Positions 49,261 through 62,027 of a stretch of DNA of 64,000 bases are shown here, one piece after another (within the stretch, counting starts at the first letter, position 1; the number at the start of each line of letters is the position of its first letter). Under the pieces are notes generated by a model, which saw nothing but the letters and a program-made list of their open reading frames with translations, was not told the DNA's origin and searched no databases. Origin of the DNA: Sphingomonas sp. AP4-R1 (GTDB lineage: Bacteria > Pseudomonadota > Alphaproteobacteria > Sphingomonadales > Sphingomonadaceae); the NCBI RefSeq assembly GCF_013113735.1, contig NZ_CP053346.1:186001-250000 (forward strand), written 5' to 3'. A program made the translations under genes and the position numbers.

Positions 49261-51779
49261 GCGACGGAGTGGCGACAGGCTGGGCGCTGGCCTGGCGCCT
49301 CGCGCGGCGCGAACTGGATCTGCGCTTCCGGGGCCTGCGCCTGCTGCTCGTCTGCCTGTTCCTCGGCGTCGGCGCGCTGGCCGCGATCGGTAGCCTCGCG
49401 CAGAGCATGGGGCGTGAACTGGCCGCGCGCGGCAGCACGCTTCTGGGCGGCGACGTGGAGTTCGCGCTCTCGCAGCGCCCCGCCAACTCCGCCGAGATCG
49501 CCGCCATGCGGAAGCTCGGGCAGGTGTCCGCGACGGTGGGGATGCCCGCGACGGCAGTGATCGGCGCCGGGCCGAAGCAGCAGACCGTGCCGGTCGAGCT
49601 GAAGAGCATCGACGCCGCCTATCCGCTCTATGGCGCACTGACGCTGAGCGATGGCCGCAACGTGCGCGCGCCCGGACCCGATCGGGTGTGGATCGCACAG
49701 GCCCTGGCGGAGCGAATCGGCGGCCGGATCGGACAGACGATCCGCTTCGGCACCACCGACTTCCGCGTGGCGGGCGTGATCGCGGACGAGCCGGACCGGC
49801 TGGGCGAAGGCTTCACGCTGGGGCCGGTCGCGATCGTCTCCACGGACGGGATGGCGCGCACGGGGCTGATCCAGCCGGGCAGCCTCTACAAGACCAAATA
49901 TCGGATCCGCCTGTCCGCCTCGGCCGATCCCGCCGCCGCCGTCACCGCCTTCCGCCGCGCCTTTCCGGCGGGCGGCTGGGACGCGAAGACGCGCGACAAG
50001 GCCTCGCCGGGCGCCGCGCGCTTCATCGAGCGGATGGGGCAGTTCCTGCTGCTGGTCGGCCTCTCCGCGCTCGTCATCGCCGGGATCGGCATCGCCAACG
50101 GCGTCTCCTCCTATCTCGCGGCCCGACGCAGCAGCATCGCCGCGCTGAAGACGCTCGGCGCCACCTCCGCGCTGATCACGCGCATCTATCTGCTCCAGAT
50201 CGGAGCCGTCGCCTTGGCCGGGATCGCGGCGGGTCTGATCGTGGGCGCCGTCTCCGTGCCCGCGATCGTGTGGGCGGCGGGCGACATCTTGCCGGTGACG
50301 CCGGGCTTCCGCGTCGAGATCGCGCCTTTGGCGCTGGCCGCCGCTTACGGGATGCTGATCGCGCTCGCCTTCACCGCGCGGCCGCTGAGCGAGGCGGGCA
50401 GTACGCCGGCCGCGGGATTGCTGCGCGGCACGTTCGGATCGCGCCCGATTCCCCGGCGCAGCTGGATCGGTGTTGGGGCGGCGGGCGCCGCCGTGGTCGC
50501 GCTGGCGCTGGTGACGGCGGACCAGCCGATGCTGACCGCCTGGTTCCTCGCCGCGATCGCGGGCGTGCTGCTTCTCCTCGCCGCGTTCGGGCGGGGCGTG
50601 CAGGCGCTGGCGACCCGCCTGCCGCGTCCGCGCCGTCCGCTCGCGCGCCTTGCGCTGGCCGCGCTGCACCGGCCGGGCGCTCGCACCAGCACGCTCGTCG
50701 TGGCGCTGGGGCTGGGCCTCACCCTGTTCGTGCTGCTTGCCGCGATCCGCACCAGCATCGATGCCAATATCGCGCGCACCGTGCCCGCGCGCGCGCCGGC
50801 TTTGTTCGCGCTCGACATCCCCTCCACCCGCGAAGCCGAGTTCCGCCAGACGGTCGCCCGCGTCGTGCCCACCGCCACGATCAAAGCGATCCCGGCGATG
50901 CGCGGCTCGATCATCGGCTATGGCGGCACGCGCGTCGCCGACCTGAAAACGATCCCCGACGAGGCCTGGGCGCTGCGCGGCGAACGCGGCCTCACTTATG
51001 CCGAGACCCTGCCCGAAGGCAGCACGATCACGGCGGGCGTATGGTGGCCGAAGGACTATGCGGGACCACCGCTCGTCTCGATGGACCAGAGGCTGGCCGA
51101 CGCGCTCCACCTGAAGATCGGCGACCGGCTGGATTACAGCCTGCTGGGCGTGGAGCGCAGCGCGCGCATCGCCTCGTTCCGGCGGATCGACTGGGAGACG
51201 ATGGGCTTCAATTACGTCCTCGTCTTCTCGCCCAATGCGATCCGCGACGCGCCCCACAATCTGGCCGCGACGATCGATCTGCCGCCGGGCAAGGAGGGCC
51301 TCGTCACGCGCGCTTTGCTGCCGGGCTTCCCTTCCGTCTCGGTGATCGAGGTGGGCGGCGTGCTGGCGCAGATCCGCACGATCGTGGCGGGGATGGCGGC
51401 GGCGATCACGGCGGCGGCATCGGTCGCGATCCTGGCGGGCATCGCCGTGCTGGTCGGCGCGATCGCCGCCGCGCGCGAAGTACGGATCTACGACAGCGTG
51501 ATCCTGAAGACGCTGGGCGCCACGCGCATGCAGATATTGATCGTGCAGCTGCTGGAATATGCGTTGCTGAGCGCGATCCTCGCGGCGGTGGCGCTGGTGC
51601 TGGGGTTGAGCGGCGCCTGGTATGTGGTGGTGCGGCTGTTCGATTTCGTGTGGCTGCCCGATCCGGTCGCGATCGGGCTCACGCTGCTGGCGGGCATCGG
51701 GGTGACGATGGGGCTGGGGCTGGCCGGTGGATGGCCGGTGCTGGCGGCGCGCCCGGCACGGGCGCTGCGGCAGCTTTAG
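49257..51779 (+). CDS. ybbP: ABC transporter permease (YbbP/FtsX-like, long)
   Basis: An 840-residue permease with ten membrane segments in two FtsX-like sets. An N-terminal segment (RLLLVCLFLGVGALAAIG) is followed by a large periplasmic MacB-like part; FLLLVGLSALVIAGIGIANGVSSYLAARR (split) and the ALKTLGATSALITRIYLLQI coupling helix occur twice (again near ILKTLGATRMQILIVQLL). The start TTG 49257 overlaps the ybbA stop; GTG 49269 is an alternative. Together they form a mechanotransmission-type ABC system. Confidence 0.9.
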   Translation: MSDGVATGWALAWRLARRELDLRFRGLRLLLVCLFLGVGALAAIGSLAQSMGRELAARGSTLLGGDVEFALSQRPANSAEIAAMRKLGQVSATVGMPATAVIGAGPKQQTVPVELKSIDAAYPLYGALTLSDGRNVRAPGPDRVWIAQALAERIGGRIGQTIRFGTTDFRVAGVIADEPDRLGEGFTLGPVAIVSTDGMARTGLIQPGSLYKTKYRIRLSASADPAAAVTAFRRAFPAGGWDAKTRDKASPGAARFIERMGQFLLLVGLSALVIAGIGIANGVSSYLAARRSSIAALKTLGATSALITRIYLLQIGAVALAGIAAGLIVGAVSVPAIVWAAGDILPVTPGFRVEIAPLALAAAYGMLIALAFTARPLSEAGSTPAAGLLRGTFGSRPIPRRSWIGVGAAGAAVVALALVTADQPMLTAWFLAAIAGVLLLLAAFGRGVQALATRLPRPRRPLARLALAALHRPGARTSTLVVALGLGLTLFVLLAAIRTSIDANIARTVPARAPALFALDIPSTREAEFRQTVARVVPTATIKAIPAMRGSIIGYGGTRVADLKTIPDEAWALRGERGLTYAETLPEGSTITAGVWWPKDYAGPPLVSMDQRLADALHLKIGDRLDYSLLGVERSARIASFRRIDWETMGFNYVLVFSPNAIRDAPHNLAATIDLPPGKEGLVTRALLPGFPSVSVIEVGGVLAQIRTIVAGMAAAITAAASVAILAGIAVLVGAIAAAREVRIYDSVILKTLGATRMQILIVQLLEYALLSAILAAVALVLGLSGAWYVVVRLFDFVWLPDPVAIGLTLLAGIGVTMGLGLAGGWPVLAARPARALRQL

Positions 51780-51796
51780 GGCGTGCGATAAACACT

Positions 51797-51887
51797 CCGT
51801 TTGCACTGAGCTTGTCGAAGTGCCGCTCTTCTTTTCTCATCCGAGACAAGTGGACGGACGGTGCTTCGACACGCTCAGCACGAACGG
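51797..51887. repeat. Palindromic intergenic repeat, copy 7
   Basis: CCGTTTGCACTGAGCTTGTC and GACACGCTCAGCACGAACGG arms around a ~50-bp centre; lies between convergent ybbP and the GntR gene. Confidence 0.8.
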
Positions 51888-51903
51888 TCTTTGAGGAACG
51901 GAC

Positions 51904-52641
51904 TCAGCTGTCCAGCCGCAGCCGGTAGATATAGGTGTCGCCCCGGAACACGCCTTCCACATATTCCACCATCGGCCCGTCGCGCAGATAGGTGCGCCGC
52001 TTGATGAGCAGGCAGGGGGTCGTGTCCTCGAAGCCGAAAATCTCGATCTCGGAGGGCGTGGGCGGAGTGGCCTCGATCGTCTGGTCGCAATGTGCGGGGA
52101 TCAGCCCTTCGGCCGCGAGCTGGCCGTAGATCGATCCCGCCAGATCGGCCTCCGCCAGGAAGGGCGCCGCATCGAGACTGTACCACGCCGTCTCGCGCGA
52201 GAGCGGGACATCATCCCCCAGCCGCACGCGGACGAGATAGAGGAAGCGCGCGGTCGACGGCAGGCCGAACAGCGACGCGACCGACCGATCGGTGACGATG
52301 CGATGCTCCAGCACGCGCGTGGAGGGCACGCGGCCCAGCTCCGCCATCTCCTGCGTGAAGCCGCGCAGGCGATCCATGCCGGGCTTCAGCCGCACGGCCT
52401 CCTCCGGCACGATCGAGCCCTGCCGCCCCTGCCCCACGATCATCCGCCGCTCGCGCAGCAGCGTATAGCTCTGCTGCACGGTGGAGCGGCTCACGCCGAG
52501 ATATTCGGCCAGCTGCCGTTCGGGCGGCAGGCGCGTGCCGCCGGGCACCTGACCCGAGGTGATCAACTCGGTCAGCTGCTCTTCCAGCTGGAGATAGAGC
52601 GGGCGCGTCGTATCATGGTCGAGGCGGATCAGATGCTGCAC
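51904..52641 (-). CDS. GntR/HutC-type regulator with UTRA domain
   Basis: A 245-residue regulator: N-terminal winged helix (GGTRLPPERQLAEYLGVSRSTV in pieces, then QSYTLLRERRMIVGQGRQG) and a C-terminal UTRA effector domain (RFLYLVRVRLGDDVPLSRETAWY, then LIKRRTYLRDGPMVEYVEGVFRGD in parts). Such regulators sense sugar phosphates or amino sugars. The start is GTG 52641 after GGGA; the frame continues upstream. Divergent from a PfkB kinase, which it probably controls. Confidence 0.87.
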   Translation of the reverse strand: MQHLIRLDHDTTRPLYLQLEEQLTELITSGQVPGGTRLPPERQLAEYLGVSRSTVQQSYTLLRERRMIVGQGRQGSIVPEEAVRLKPGMDRLRGFTQEMAELGRVPSTRVLEHRIVTDRSVASLFGLPSTARFLYLVRVRLGDDVPLSRETAWYSLDAAPFLAEADLAGSIYGQLAAEGLIPAHCDQTIEATPPTPSEIEIFGFEDTTPCLLIKRRTYLRDGPMVEYVEGVFRGDTYIYRLRLDS

Positions 52642-52779
52642 GGGTAACGTCCCTGCATCATCGCCCCCGCGATGCCGGCGGCGCATGGCCGACGGAGCCT
52701 TCTGGTTTCGTACATGGTGTGGAACGTGTGGCCCAAATCGTGAAGATATCCCCCATAGCATAACAGGACAGAGCGATTG

Positions 52780-53757
52780 ATGAACAGCGATGGCCCCGTC
52801 TTTGTGCTCGGCAGCTTCGTCGCCGCGCTTTCGATGAAAGTGGCACATCTGCCCGCGGCTGGCGAATCCCTGCGCGGGGAGGCGCTGTTGCTGGAGGCGG
52901 GCGGCAAGGGATTGAACGTGGCGATCGCGCTGCGCCGGCTGGGGCTCGCGGTGGACGGGCTGATCGCGATCGGCAGCGATCATTTCGCGGCGATGGCCCA
53001 GGAGGCTCTGGCACGCGCCGACCTGCCCGAAGGCATGCTCGTCGGCTTTCCGGGGCCGAGCGGCACGGGCGTCGGCCTGATCGATGCGCACGGCGAGAAT
53101 ATGATCGCGGTGTTTCCGGGTGCGAACGGGCTGCTGTCGGCGCGCGAAGTGGCGGGGGCCGAGGCGCGGATCGGACGGAGCCGGGCGGTGGTCGCCCAAT
53201 ATGAAATCGGCGATGCACCGATCGCCGTCACTTTCGCCACCGCGCGGACGTGGGGCGTGCGGACGGTGCTGAACCCTTCGCCCTATCGGCCGATCGCGGC
53301 GGAGATCCTCGCGGCGACGGACGTGCTGGTCCTCAACGAGACCGAAGCCAAGTGCCTGCTCGCGGAGCTAGCCGGCAGGCGCGGCGTCTCCTCCGGACAG
53401 GTGCCTGCCGCATTGGCGGAGGCGTTGGCGGGCTCGGGCGTGGAAAGCCTTGTCGTCACGCTCGGCTGCGAAGGCGCGGTGCTGCGACAACGCGACGGGC
53501 GCACGCTCCATCAGGCTGCCTTCGCGGTGGAGGCGAAGGACGCCACCGGCTGCGGCGACGCCTTCCTCGCAGGCCTCGTCGCGGCGCTTTCCAGCGGCGA
53601 CGACTGGGCCGGTGCGCTCCGCTTCGCCTCGGCCTGCGGCGCGATCACCTGCAGCCGCATCGGCGTGATCGACGCCCTGCCCACGCGCCCGCAAGTCGTC
53701 ACGATGATCACAGGCGAGCGCCCGTCCGAACGGATCCCGTCTCCCCAAGGGGCGTGA
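52780..53757 (+). CDS. PfkB-family carbohydrate kinase (ribokinase-like)
   Basis: A 325-residue sugar kinase. Family signatures are GGKGLNVAIALRRLGL near the N-terminus and DATGCGDAFLAGLVAAL (anion hole and catalytic Asp) near residue 250. It phosphorylates a ribose-like, fructose-like or deoxy-sugar; the exact substrate is not shown. It is divergent from a UTRA regulator and converges on the GH43 gene with an 11-bp gap, so it may handle a sugar released by the exported enzymes. The ATG 52780 is preferred over the adjacent TTG. Confidence 0.85.
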   Translation: MNSDGPVFVLGSFVAALSMKVAHLPAAGESLRGEALLLEAGGKGLNVAIALRRLGLAVDGLIAIGSDHFAAMAQEALARADLPEGMLVGFPGPSGTGVGLIDAHGENMIAVFPGANGLLSAREVAGAEARIGRSRAVVAQYEIGDAPIAVTFATARTWGVRTVLNPSPYRPIAAEILAATDVLVLNETEAKCLLAELAGRRGVSSGQVPAALAEALAGSGVESLVVTLGCEGAVLRQRDGRTLHQAAFAVEAKDATGCGDAFLAGLVAALSSGDDWAGALRFASACGAITCSRIGVIDALPTRPQVVTMITGERPSERIPSPQGA

Positions 53758-53768
53758 TCGGGACGGGG

Positions 53769-55190
53769 CTATTTCCGAATCTCCAGCCGCTGGAAGGAAA
53801 TGGCGTGACCGGCGCTCCCGGACCTGTCGCCTTTCTTGTTGGTCCAATACCAGCCGCTGCCCACCACCGCGACGCTGATCGTGTACGTCCCCTTCCGCAG
53901 CAGCGGCGTGACGAACCGGGCGCCCGACACCGGATATTTGGAATACATGTCGACCGTTGAGGAGAGGATGTCCCGGCCGCCCCGATCGCGCAGCGTGATC
54001 TGCGCATATCCGCCGTCCGCACGCGCCACGCTGTAGAGGCTGGCCTGCGTGCCGGTGAACGTGATCGATACGGAGCCCTGCGGATCATCGGTCACGCGAT
54101 CCGCGGACTGGCCTGCCGCCGCGTCCCGCCACGAACCGGAGAAACGCGCGCTCGCATCGTCTTGCGCGATGATCGTATCGGCATCGGCAGCCGGCGCGAC
54201 CGTGCCGAGCCGCGTATCGATCCGCCAGGCATCCCGATAGCGCGGCATCGTCAGCCGCTCGCCCTCCACGGTGAGCGGCTGCCACACATAGCTGGCCGCG
54301 CTCGCCTGGCGCGGATACGACCACCGATCGCCCATGAACATGTAGCTGGTCCCGCGCGAACCCTCGACAGGCAGCACGAACGTGACCTGCGAATTCCAGG
54401 TCAATGTTCCTTGCGGCGCTACCAGACCTTGCCGCGTCCATGGCCCCTTCAGTGACGTGGCGGTGAAGTAATAATTGTCGTTCCGCTCCCAGCCGGTAAG
54501 GTCCGACCCTAGGAAATAATAGGTGTCGCCCTTCCTGAAGAGCGTCGGCGCCTCGAATCCCTCCGCCATCGCCGCGTTGACGTGTTCGCGCACGCTTAGA
54601 TAATCGTCGGCCAGACGATAGATGTCGCCGCCGTGCAGCAGCACATAGCCCGCACCGTCCTTGTCCTGAAACGTGCCCATGTCCCATTTCCGGATGGGCT
54701 TGCCGTCGAACAGCAACGGCCCCTGGAAGGTGTAGGGTCCGGTGATCGTCTTCGCGGTGGCATAGCCGACGAACTGGCCGCGATAGTCGATCGCGTCCGC
54801 GTGCATGAACATCACATATTCGCCGGTGGCGGGTGACCGCATCACCTTCGCGCGCTCGCCCACCGTCTCAGGCCCCAGCGGGCCGGACGGCTGCACGGGC
54901 AGCGCGATCCGCTCGAACCGCCAGTTGACGAGATCCTTGGACGAGTAGCAATTGAACCCGGCGAAGGCATTGGTCATGTCCTGATGCGCCTCGCCGAACA
55001 GGTAATAGGTATCGCCATCCTTGATGATGCCGCCGCCGTGCGCGCTGACCGGAAGCCCCCGCTGATCGAACCACGGCGTGCCCGAATGGATCGCATCATA
55101 ATGCCCCGGCATCTGCGCGATGGCGGGAGAGGTCAGGGCGAGAAGCAGCGGCAGCAGGCGCCCGACATGGAGGGGCTTCGAACGGGCCAT
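53769..55190 (-). CDS. Exported GH43-family glycoside hydrolase
   Basis: A 473-residue exported enzyme. Signal peptide VGRLLPLLLALTSPAIA, then a five-bladed beta-propeller starting AHGGGIIKDGDTYYLFGEAH, as in GH43 exo-beta-1,3-galactanase-like subfamilies, with acidic residues in KVMRSPATGEYVMFMHAD, KWDMGTFQDKDG and GFEAPTLFRKGDTYYFLGS. A C-terminal beta-sandwich (residues ~355-473, ARFSGSWRDAAAG... SVSITFTGTQASLYS) may bind sugar. The start is ATG 55190 (or 55205). Likely acts on arabinogalactan-type side chains (inference). Confidence 0.85.
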   Translation of the reverse strand: MARSKPLHVGRLLPLLLALTSPAIAQMPGHYDAIHSGTPWFDQRGLPVSAHGGGIIKDGDTYYLFGEAHQDMTNAFAGFNCYSSKDLVNWRFERIALPVQPSGPLGPETVGERAKVMRSPATGEYVMFMHADAIDYRGQFVGYATAKTITGPYTFQGPLLFDGKPIRKWDMGTFQDKDGAGYVLLHGGDIYRLADDYLSVREHVNAAMAEGFEAPTLFRKGDTYYFLGSDLTGWERNDNYYFTATSLKGPWTRQGLVAPQGTLTWNSQVTFVLPVEGSRGTSYMFMGDRWSYPRQASAASYVWQPLTVEGERLTMPRYRDAWRIDTRLGTVAPAADADTIIAQDDASARFSGSWRDAAAGQSADRVTDDPQGSVSITFTGTQASLYSVARADGGYAQITLRDRGGRDILSSTVDMYSKYPVSGARFVTPLLRKGTYTISVAVVGSGWYWTNKKGDRSGSAGHAISFQRLEIRK

Positions 55191-55321
55191 GATCCGGGCC
55201 TCCATGATGGGGATGAACGATAATCCCGCCCGCTTCCACCACCTGTTACGCCTAGGTCGTGGGCGGGCCCTTCAAGACGCGACGCTCGGGAAGCGGGCCG
55301 CCATCCCGCTTCCCGTCGCCC

Positions 55322-56626
55322 TCAATATTCGACGTAATAATCCTTGGCGAAATGCGCGCCCGCAAAGGCCCGCTTGCTCGTCCACGGAAGCGGCGGCGCG
55401 GTCCAGTAGGGATCGTCCGCCGGCAGGCCCAAAGCCAGCAGGCTGAGCGAGGCGAGGTACATGCTGCCCGCATTCGAATACCAGTCGGCCAGGGTCGGCT
55501 GGTGGCCGCAGAAGCCGATCGTGAGATAGCCCTGCGCGTCGAAATTGGTGGGATTGGAGAAGATCGCCCGCTGCGCCGCCACCGTCGCCGCGCGCGCCTG
55601 ACCCGCCGGCAGCGCCTCCGGCAGCCACTTGCGCCACGCCAGCAGCCCGAGCGGCTGGAACACGGCGGTGCGATAGGTGAGCGAGCGGCCGATCGGCGGA
55701 TAGCTGCCGTCCGCCCCAACCATCCGCTCCAGCGACATGCCGTAGCGCTGCATCCGCTTCTTCGCTTGCTCCAGCAGTTCGGCGCTCTTCAGGCTGTTGA
55801 AATGCGCCTTGGTGCTGGTCAGCACCTCGAGGATCTCCACCATCATCGGGTGGATCACGTAGGAGCCATAATAATCGAAGTGGAAGTGCGGACCATCGGC
55901 ATACCAGCCGTCCCCCACATACCATTCCAGCATCTTGCGGACCGCCAGATCGACGCGGACCGGATCCCATTGCTCGCCGATCGACAGCAGGAACGCCTCG
56001 TTCATCGCCGCGAACAGCAGCCAGTTGGTATAAGGCGGGGAGACGGAGCGGATGCCCTTGATCTCCTTGACGATGCGCGCCTTGGTGGTGGCATCGAGCG
56101 GTTCCCACAGGGCCTTGGGCGCGCGGATCAAAGCGTTGGTGAAGTAGGCGCTGTCGACCAGCTGCTGCTCGGCCAGCCCGCCGAACAGATAATCGCCGCT
56201 CTTGGGATCGACGGAATGGGCGTAGGCGGCCTGCGCCTGCTGCCGCAGCTTCGCGCGCAGCTTGCCCTCGGCATCGTCCGTATCGGGCAGTGCGAGCCAC
56301 GGCGCGAGGCCCGCGATCAGCCGCCCGAAACATTCGAGATAGGCGACCTTGGGCGGACGCCCGTCCCAGGTGGGGCTCAGTTCGGGCTTGAAGCGCGCCT
56401 GCAATTGCCCCTTGGACATGGGACCGAGGACGGGCTCGGCCATGCGGCGGAGCAGATCGACCATATAGGCGCGATCCTCGGCGCCGGTGCCGCCGACGGA
56501 AGGCGTCGGCGCCTCGCCGGATGCCCCGCTTGCCTGCGGCCCCATCTGTCCTTGGGCCTGCGTGCCGAGGCTGGCCGCGATCGCGCCCGCGCCCATCGCG
56601 GCGGCGATGAATTCCCGTCTTTCCAT
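55322..56626 (-). CDS. Exported DUF2264 protein
   Basis: A 434-residue protein of the DUF2264 family. A Tat-like signal (ERREFIAAAMGAGAIAASLG) starts at the ATG 56626. The family pattern includes YLECFGRLIAGLAPWL, SPPYTNWLLFAAMNEAFLL and ADGPHFHFDYYGSYVIHPMMVEIL in pieces, predicted to fold as an alpha/alpha toroid like many glycan hydrolases and lyases. No activity is established that I know of. It lies between GH43 and DUF4861 genes; a repeat copy sits just upstream and may separate transcripts. Confidence 0.82.
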   Translation of the reverse strand: MERREFIAAAMGAGAIAASLGTQAQGQMGPQASGASGEAPTPSVGGTGAEDRAYMVDLLRRMAEPVLGPMSKGQLQARFKPELSPTWDGRPPKVAYLECFGRLIAGLAPWLALPDTDDAEGKLRAKLRQQAQAAYAHSVDPKSGDYLFGGLAEQQLVDSAYFTNALIRAPKALWEPLDATTKARIVKEIKGIRSVSPPYTNWLLFAAMNEAFLLSIGEQWDPVRVDLAVRKMLEWYVGDGWYADGPHFHFDYYGSYVIHPMMVEILEVLTSTKAHFNSLKSAELLEQAKKRMQRYGMSLERMVGADGSYPPIGRSLTYRTAVFQPLGLLAWRKWLPEALPAGQARAATVAAQRAIFSNPTNFDAQGYLTIGFCGHQPTLADWYSNAGSMYLASLSLLALGLPADDPYWTAPPLPWTSKRAFAGAHFAKDYYVEY

Positions 56627-56679
56627 CACGTTCGTCCTGAAGGTCCGGCCTCCGGTCGAGAAGGTCGGGATCATATGTT

Positions 56680-56765
56680 CCGTTCGCCCTGAGCCTGTCG
56701 AAGGGCCATCCTTCTTCTCAACCGAGACAAGAAGGACAGTGCTTCGACAAGCTCAGCACGAACGG
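56680..56765. repeat. Palindromic intergenic repeat, copy 8
   Basis: CCGTTCGCCCTGAGCCTGTC and GACAAGCTCAGCACGAACGG arms; lies between the DUF4861 and DUF2264 genes on one strand, so mRNA from the GH2 operon would contain the hairpin. Confidence 0.82.
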
Positions 56766-56789
56766 GTTTTGGGAAGCTAGGCCTGGCGA

Positions 56790-61078
<4,289 letters not shown>

Positions 61079-61093
61079 CTACAACCGTCGAAT

Positions 61094-61104
61094 TAGTAAT
61101 ACAA
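61094..61104. promoter_or_regulatory. Candidate GntR operator (site 1)
   Basis: The minus strand reads TTGTATTACTA, a near-palindrome (TTGTA-T-TACTA). It lies in the 154-bp gap between divergent GH2 and GntR genes. The same pattern recurs at 61944. Confidence 0.55.
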
Positions 61105-61157
61105 GTCAGGCAGTGGCCGTTTGACAAACACAATCGACGACCCGTTGGGAGACACAC

Positions 61158-61880
61158 GTGGCGGCACGCGCAGGCTCGTTATCGGATAGCCTGTTCCGAA
61201 AGTTGGAAGAGCGGATCAGCTCGGGCGAAATGGCGCCCGGATCGCGCTTCCCCACGCAGAAGGAAATCGCGGCGACCGAGAATGTCAGCCGCACCGTGGT
61301 GCGCGAGGCGGTCGCGCGGCTGGCCTCGCAGGGGCTGACGACGTCGCGGCAGGGATCGGGCGTGTTCGTCGCCGAAACCGCGCCCTATCGCGCCTTCCAG
61401 GTGACGCGCGACGAGTTGGGCGAGCTGGCCGACGTGATCAAGCTGCTCGAGATGCGCCTCGCCGTGGAGACGGAAATGGCCTCGCTCGCCGCCGCCCGCC
61501 GCACCACCGCCAATATCGGCGAGATCCGCGATGCGCTGACGCATATGGAGGATGTGGGCGACGATCCCGCCGCCGCCGCGCGCGCCGACGCCGCTTTCCA
61601 CCTCGCCATCGCCCGCGCGACGCAGAACGATTATTTCGTGCGCCTGATCGACTTTCTCGGCATCCGGCTGGTGCCGCCGCGCAACCTCTATCTGCGCGAC
61701 CAGTCCACAGAATCGCACGCCAGCTATGCCGCCAAGGTGCGCGGCGAGCATGATGCGCTGGTCGATGCGATCGTCCGCATGGATTCGGCCAAGGCACGCG
61801 AGGCGGCGCGGCACCACATGCAGGAAAGCCTCAGCCGCCACAGCCAGCTGAGCGAAACCGCCCACCTGCGCGGAAAATAG
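61158..61880 (+). CDS. FadR-type GntR regulator (FCD domain)
   Basis: A 240-residue regulator with N-terminal winged helix (RFPTQKEIAATENVSRTVVR, then ARLASQGLTTSRQGSGVFV) and a C-terminal FCD domain whose metal/effector histidines are in ADAAFHLAIARATQN and GEHDALVDAIVRMDSAKAREAARHH (split). FCD regulators of this kind often sense uronic acids or their derivatives. The start is GTG 61158. It sits between the GH2 operon and a hexuronate-type transporter, with one operator on each side. Confidence 0.9.
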   Translation: MAARAGSLSDSLFRKLEERISSGEMAPGSRFPTQKEIAATENVSRTVVREAVARLASQGLTTSRQGSGVFVAETAPYRAFQVTRDELGELADVIKLLEMRLAVETEMASLAAARRTTANIGEIRDALTHMEDVGDDPAAAARADAAFHLAIARATQNDYFVRLIDFLGIRLVPPRNLYLRDQSTESHASYAAKVRGEHDALVDAIVRMDSAKAREAARHHMQESLSRHSQLSETAHLRGK

Positions 61881-61943
61881 GATCGGGCGCGGCAGGCAAG
61901 CAGCGCCTGTCCCTACCGGACAGCATTGACCCCTTTCCGATAC

Positions 61944-61954
61944 TTGTACTACAA
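61944..61954. promoter_or_regulatory. Candidate GntR operator (site 2)
   Basis: TTGTACTACAA, a perfect palindrome with one central base, 73 bp before the transporter ATG. TTGACC at 61926 with 17-nt spacing places the operator over the -10 region. Confidence 0.6.
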
Positions 61955-62027
61955 CCGTCCTAACGCGACCCAAGTTCGCGTGGGGAGGTCCTGTGGCTGC
62001 AGCGTTTGACGAACGGCAGGCGACTTT

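Noticed and set aside
48993..51806. 937-residue open frame on the minus strand across ybbA-ybbP
   Set aside because: Antisense shadow of a conserved permease; composition is Arg/Asp/Gln-rich with no motif.
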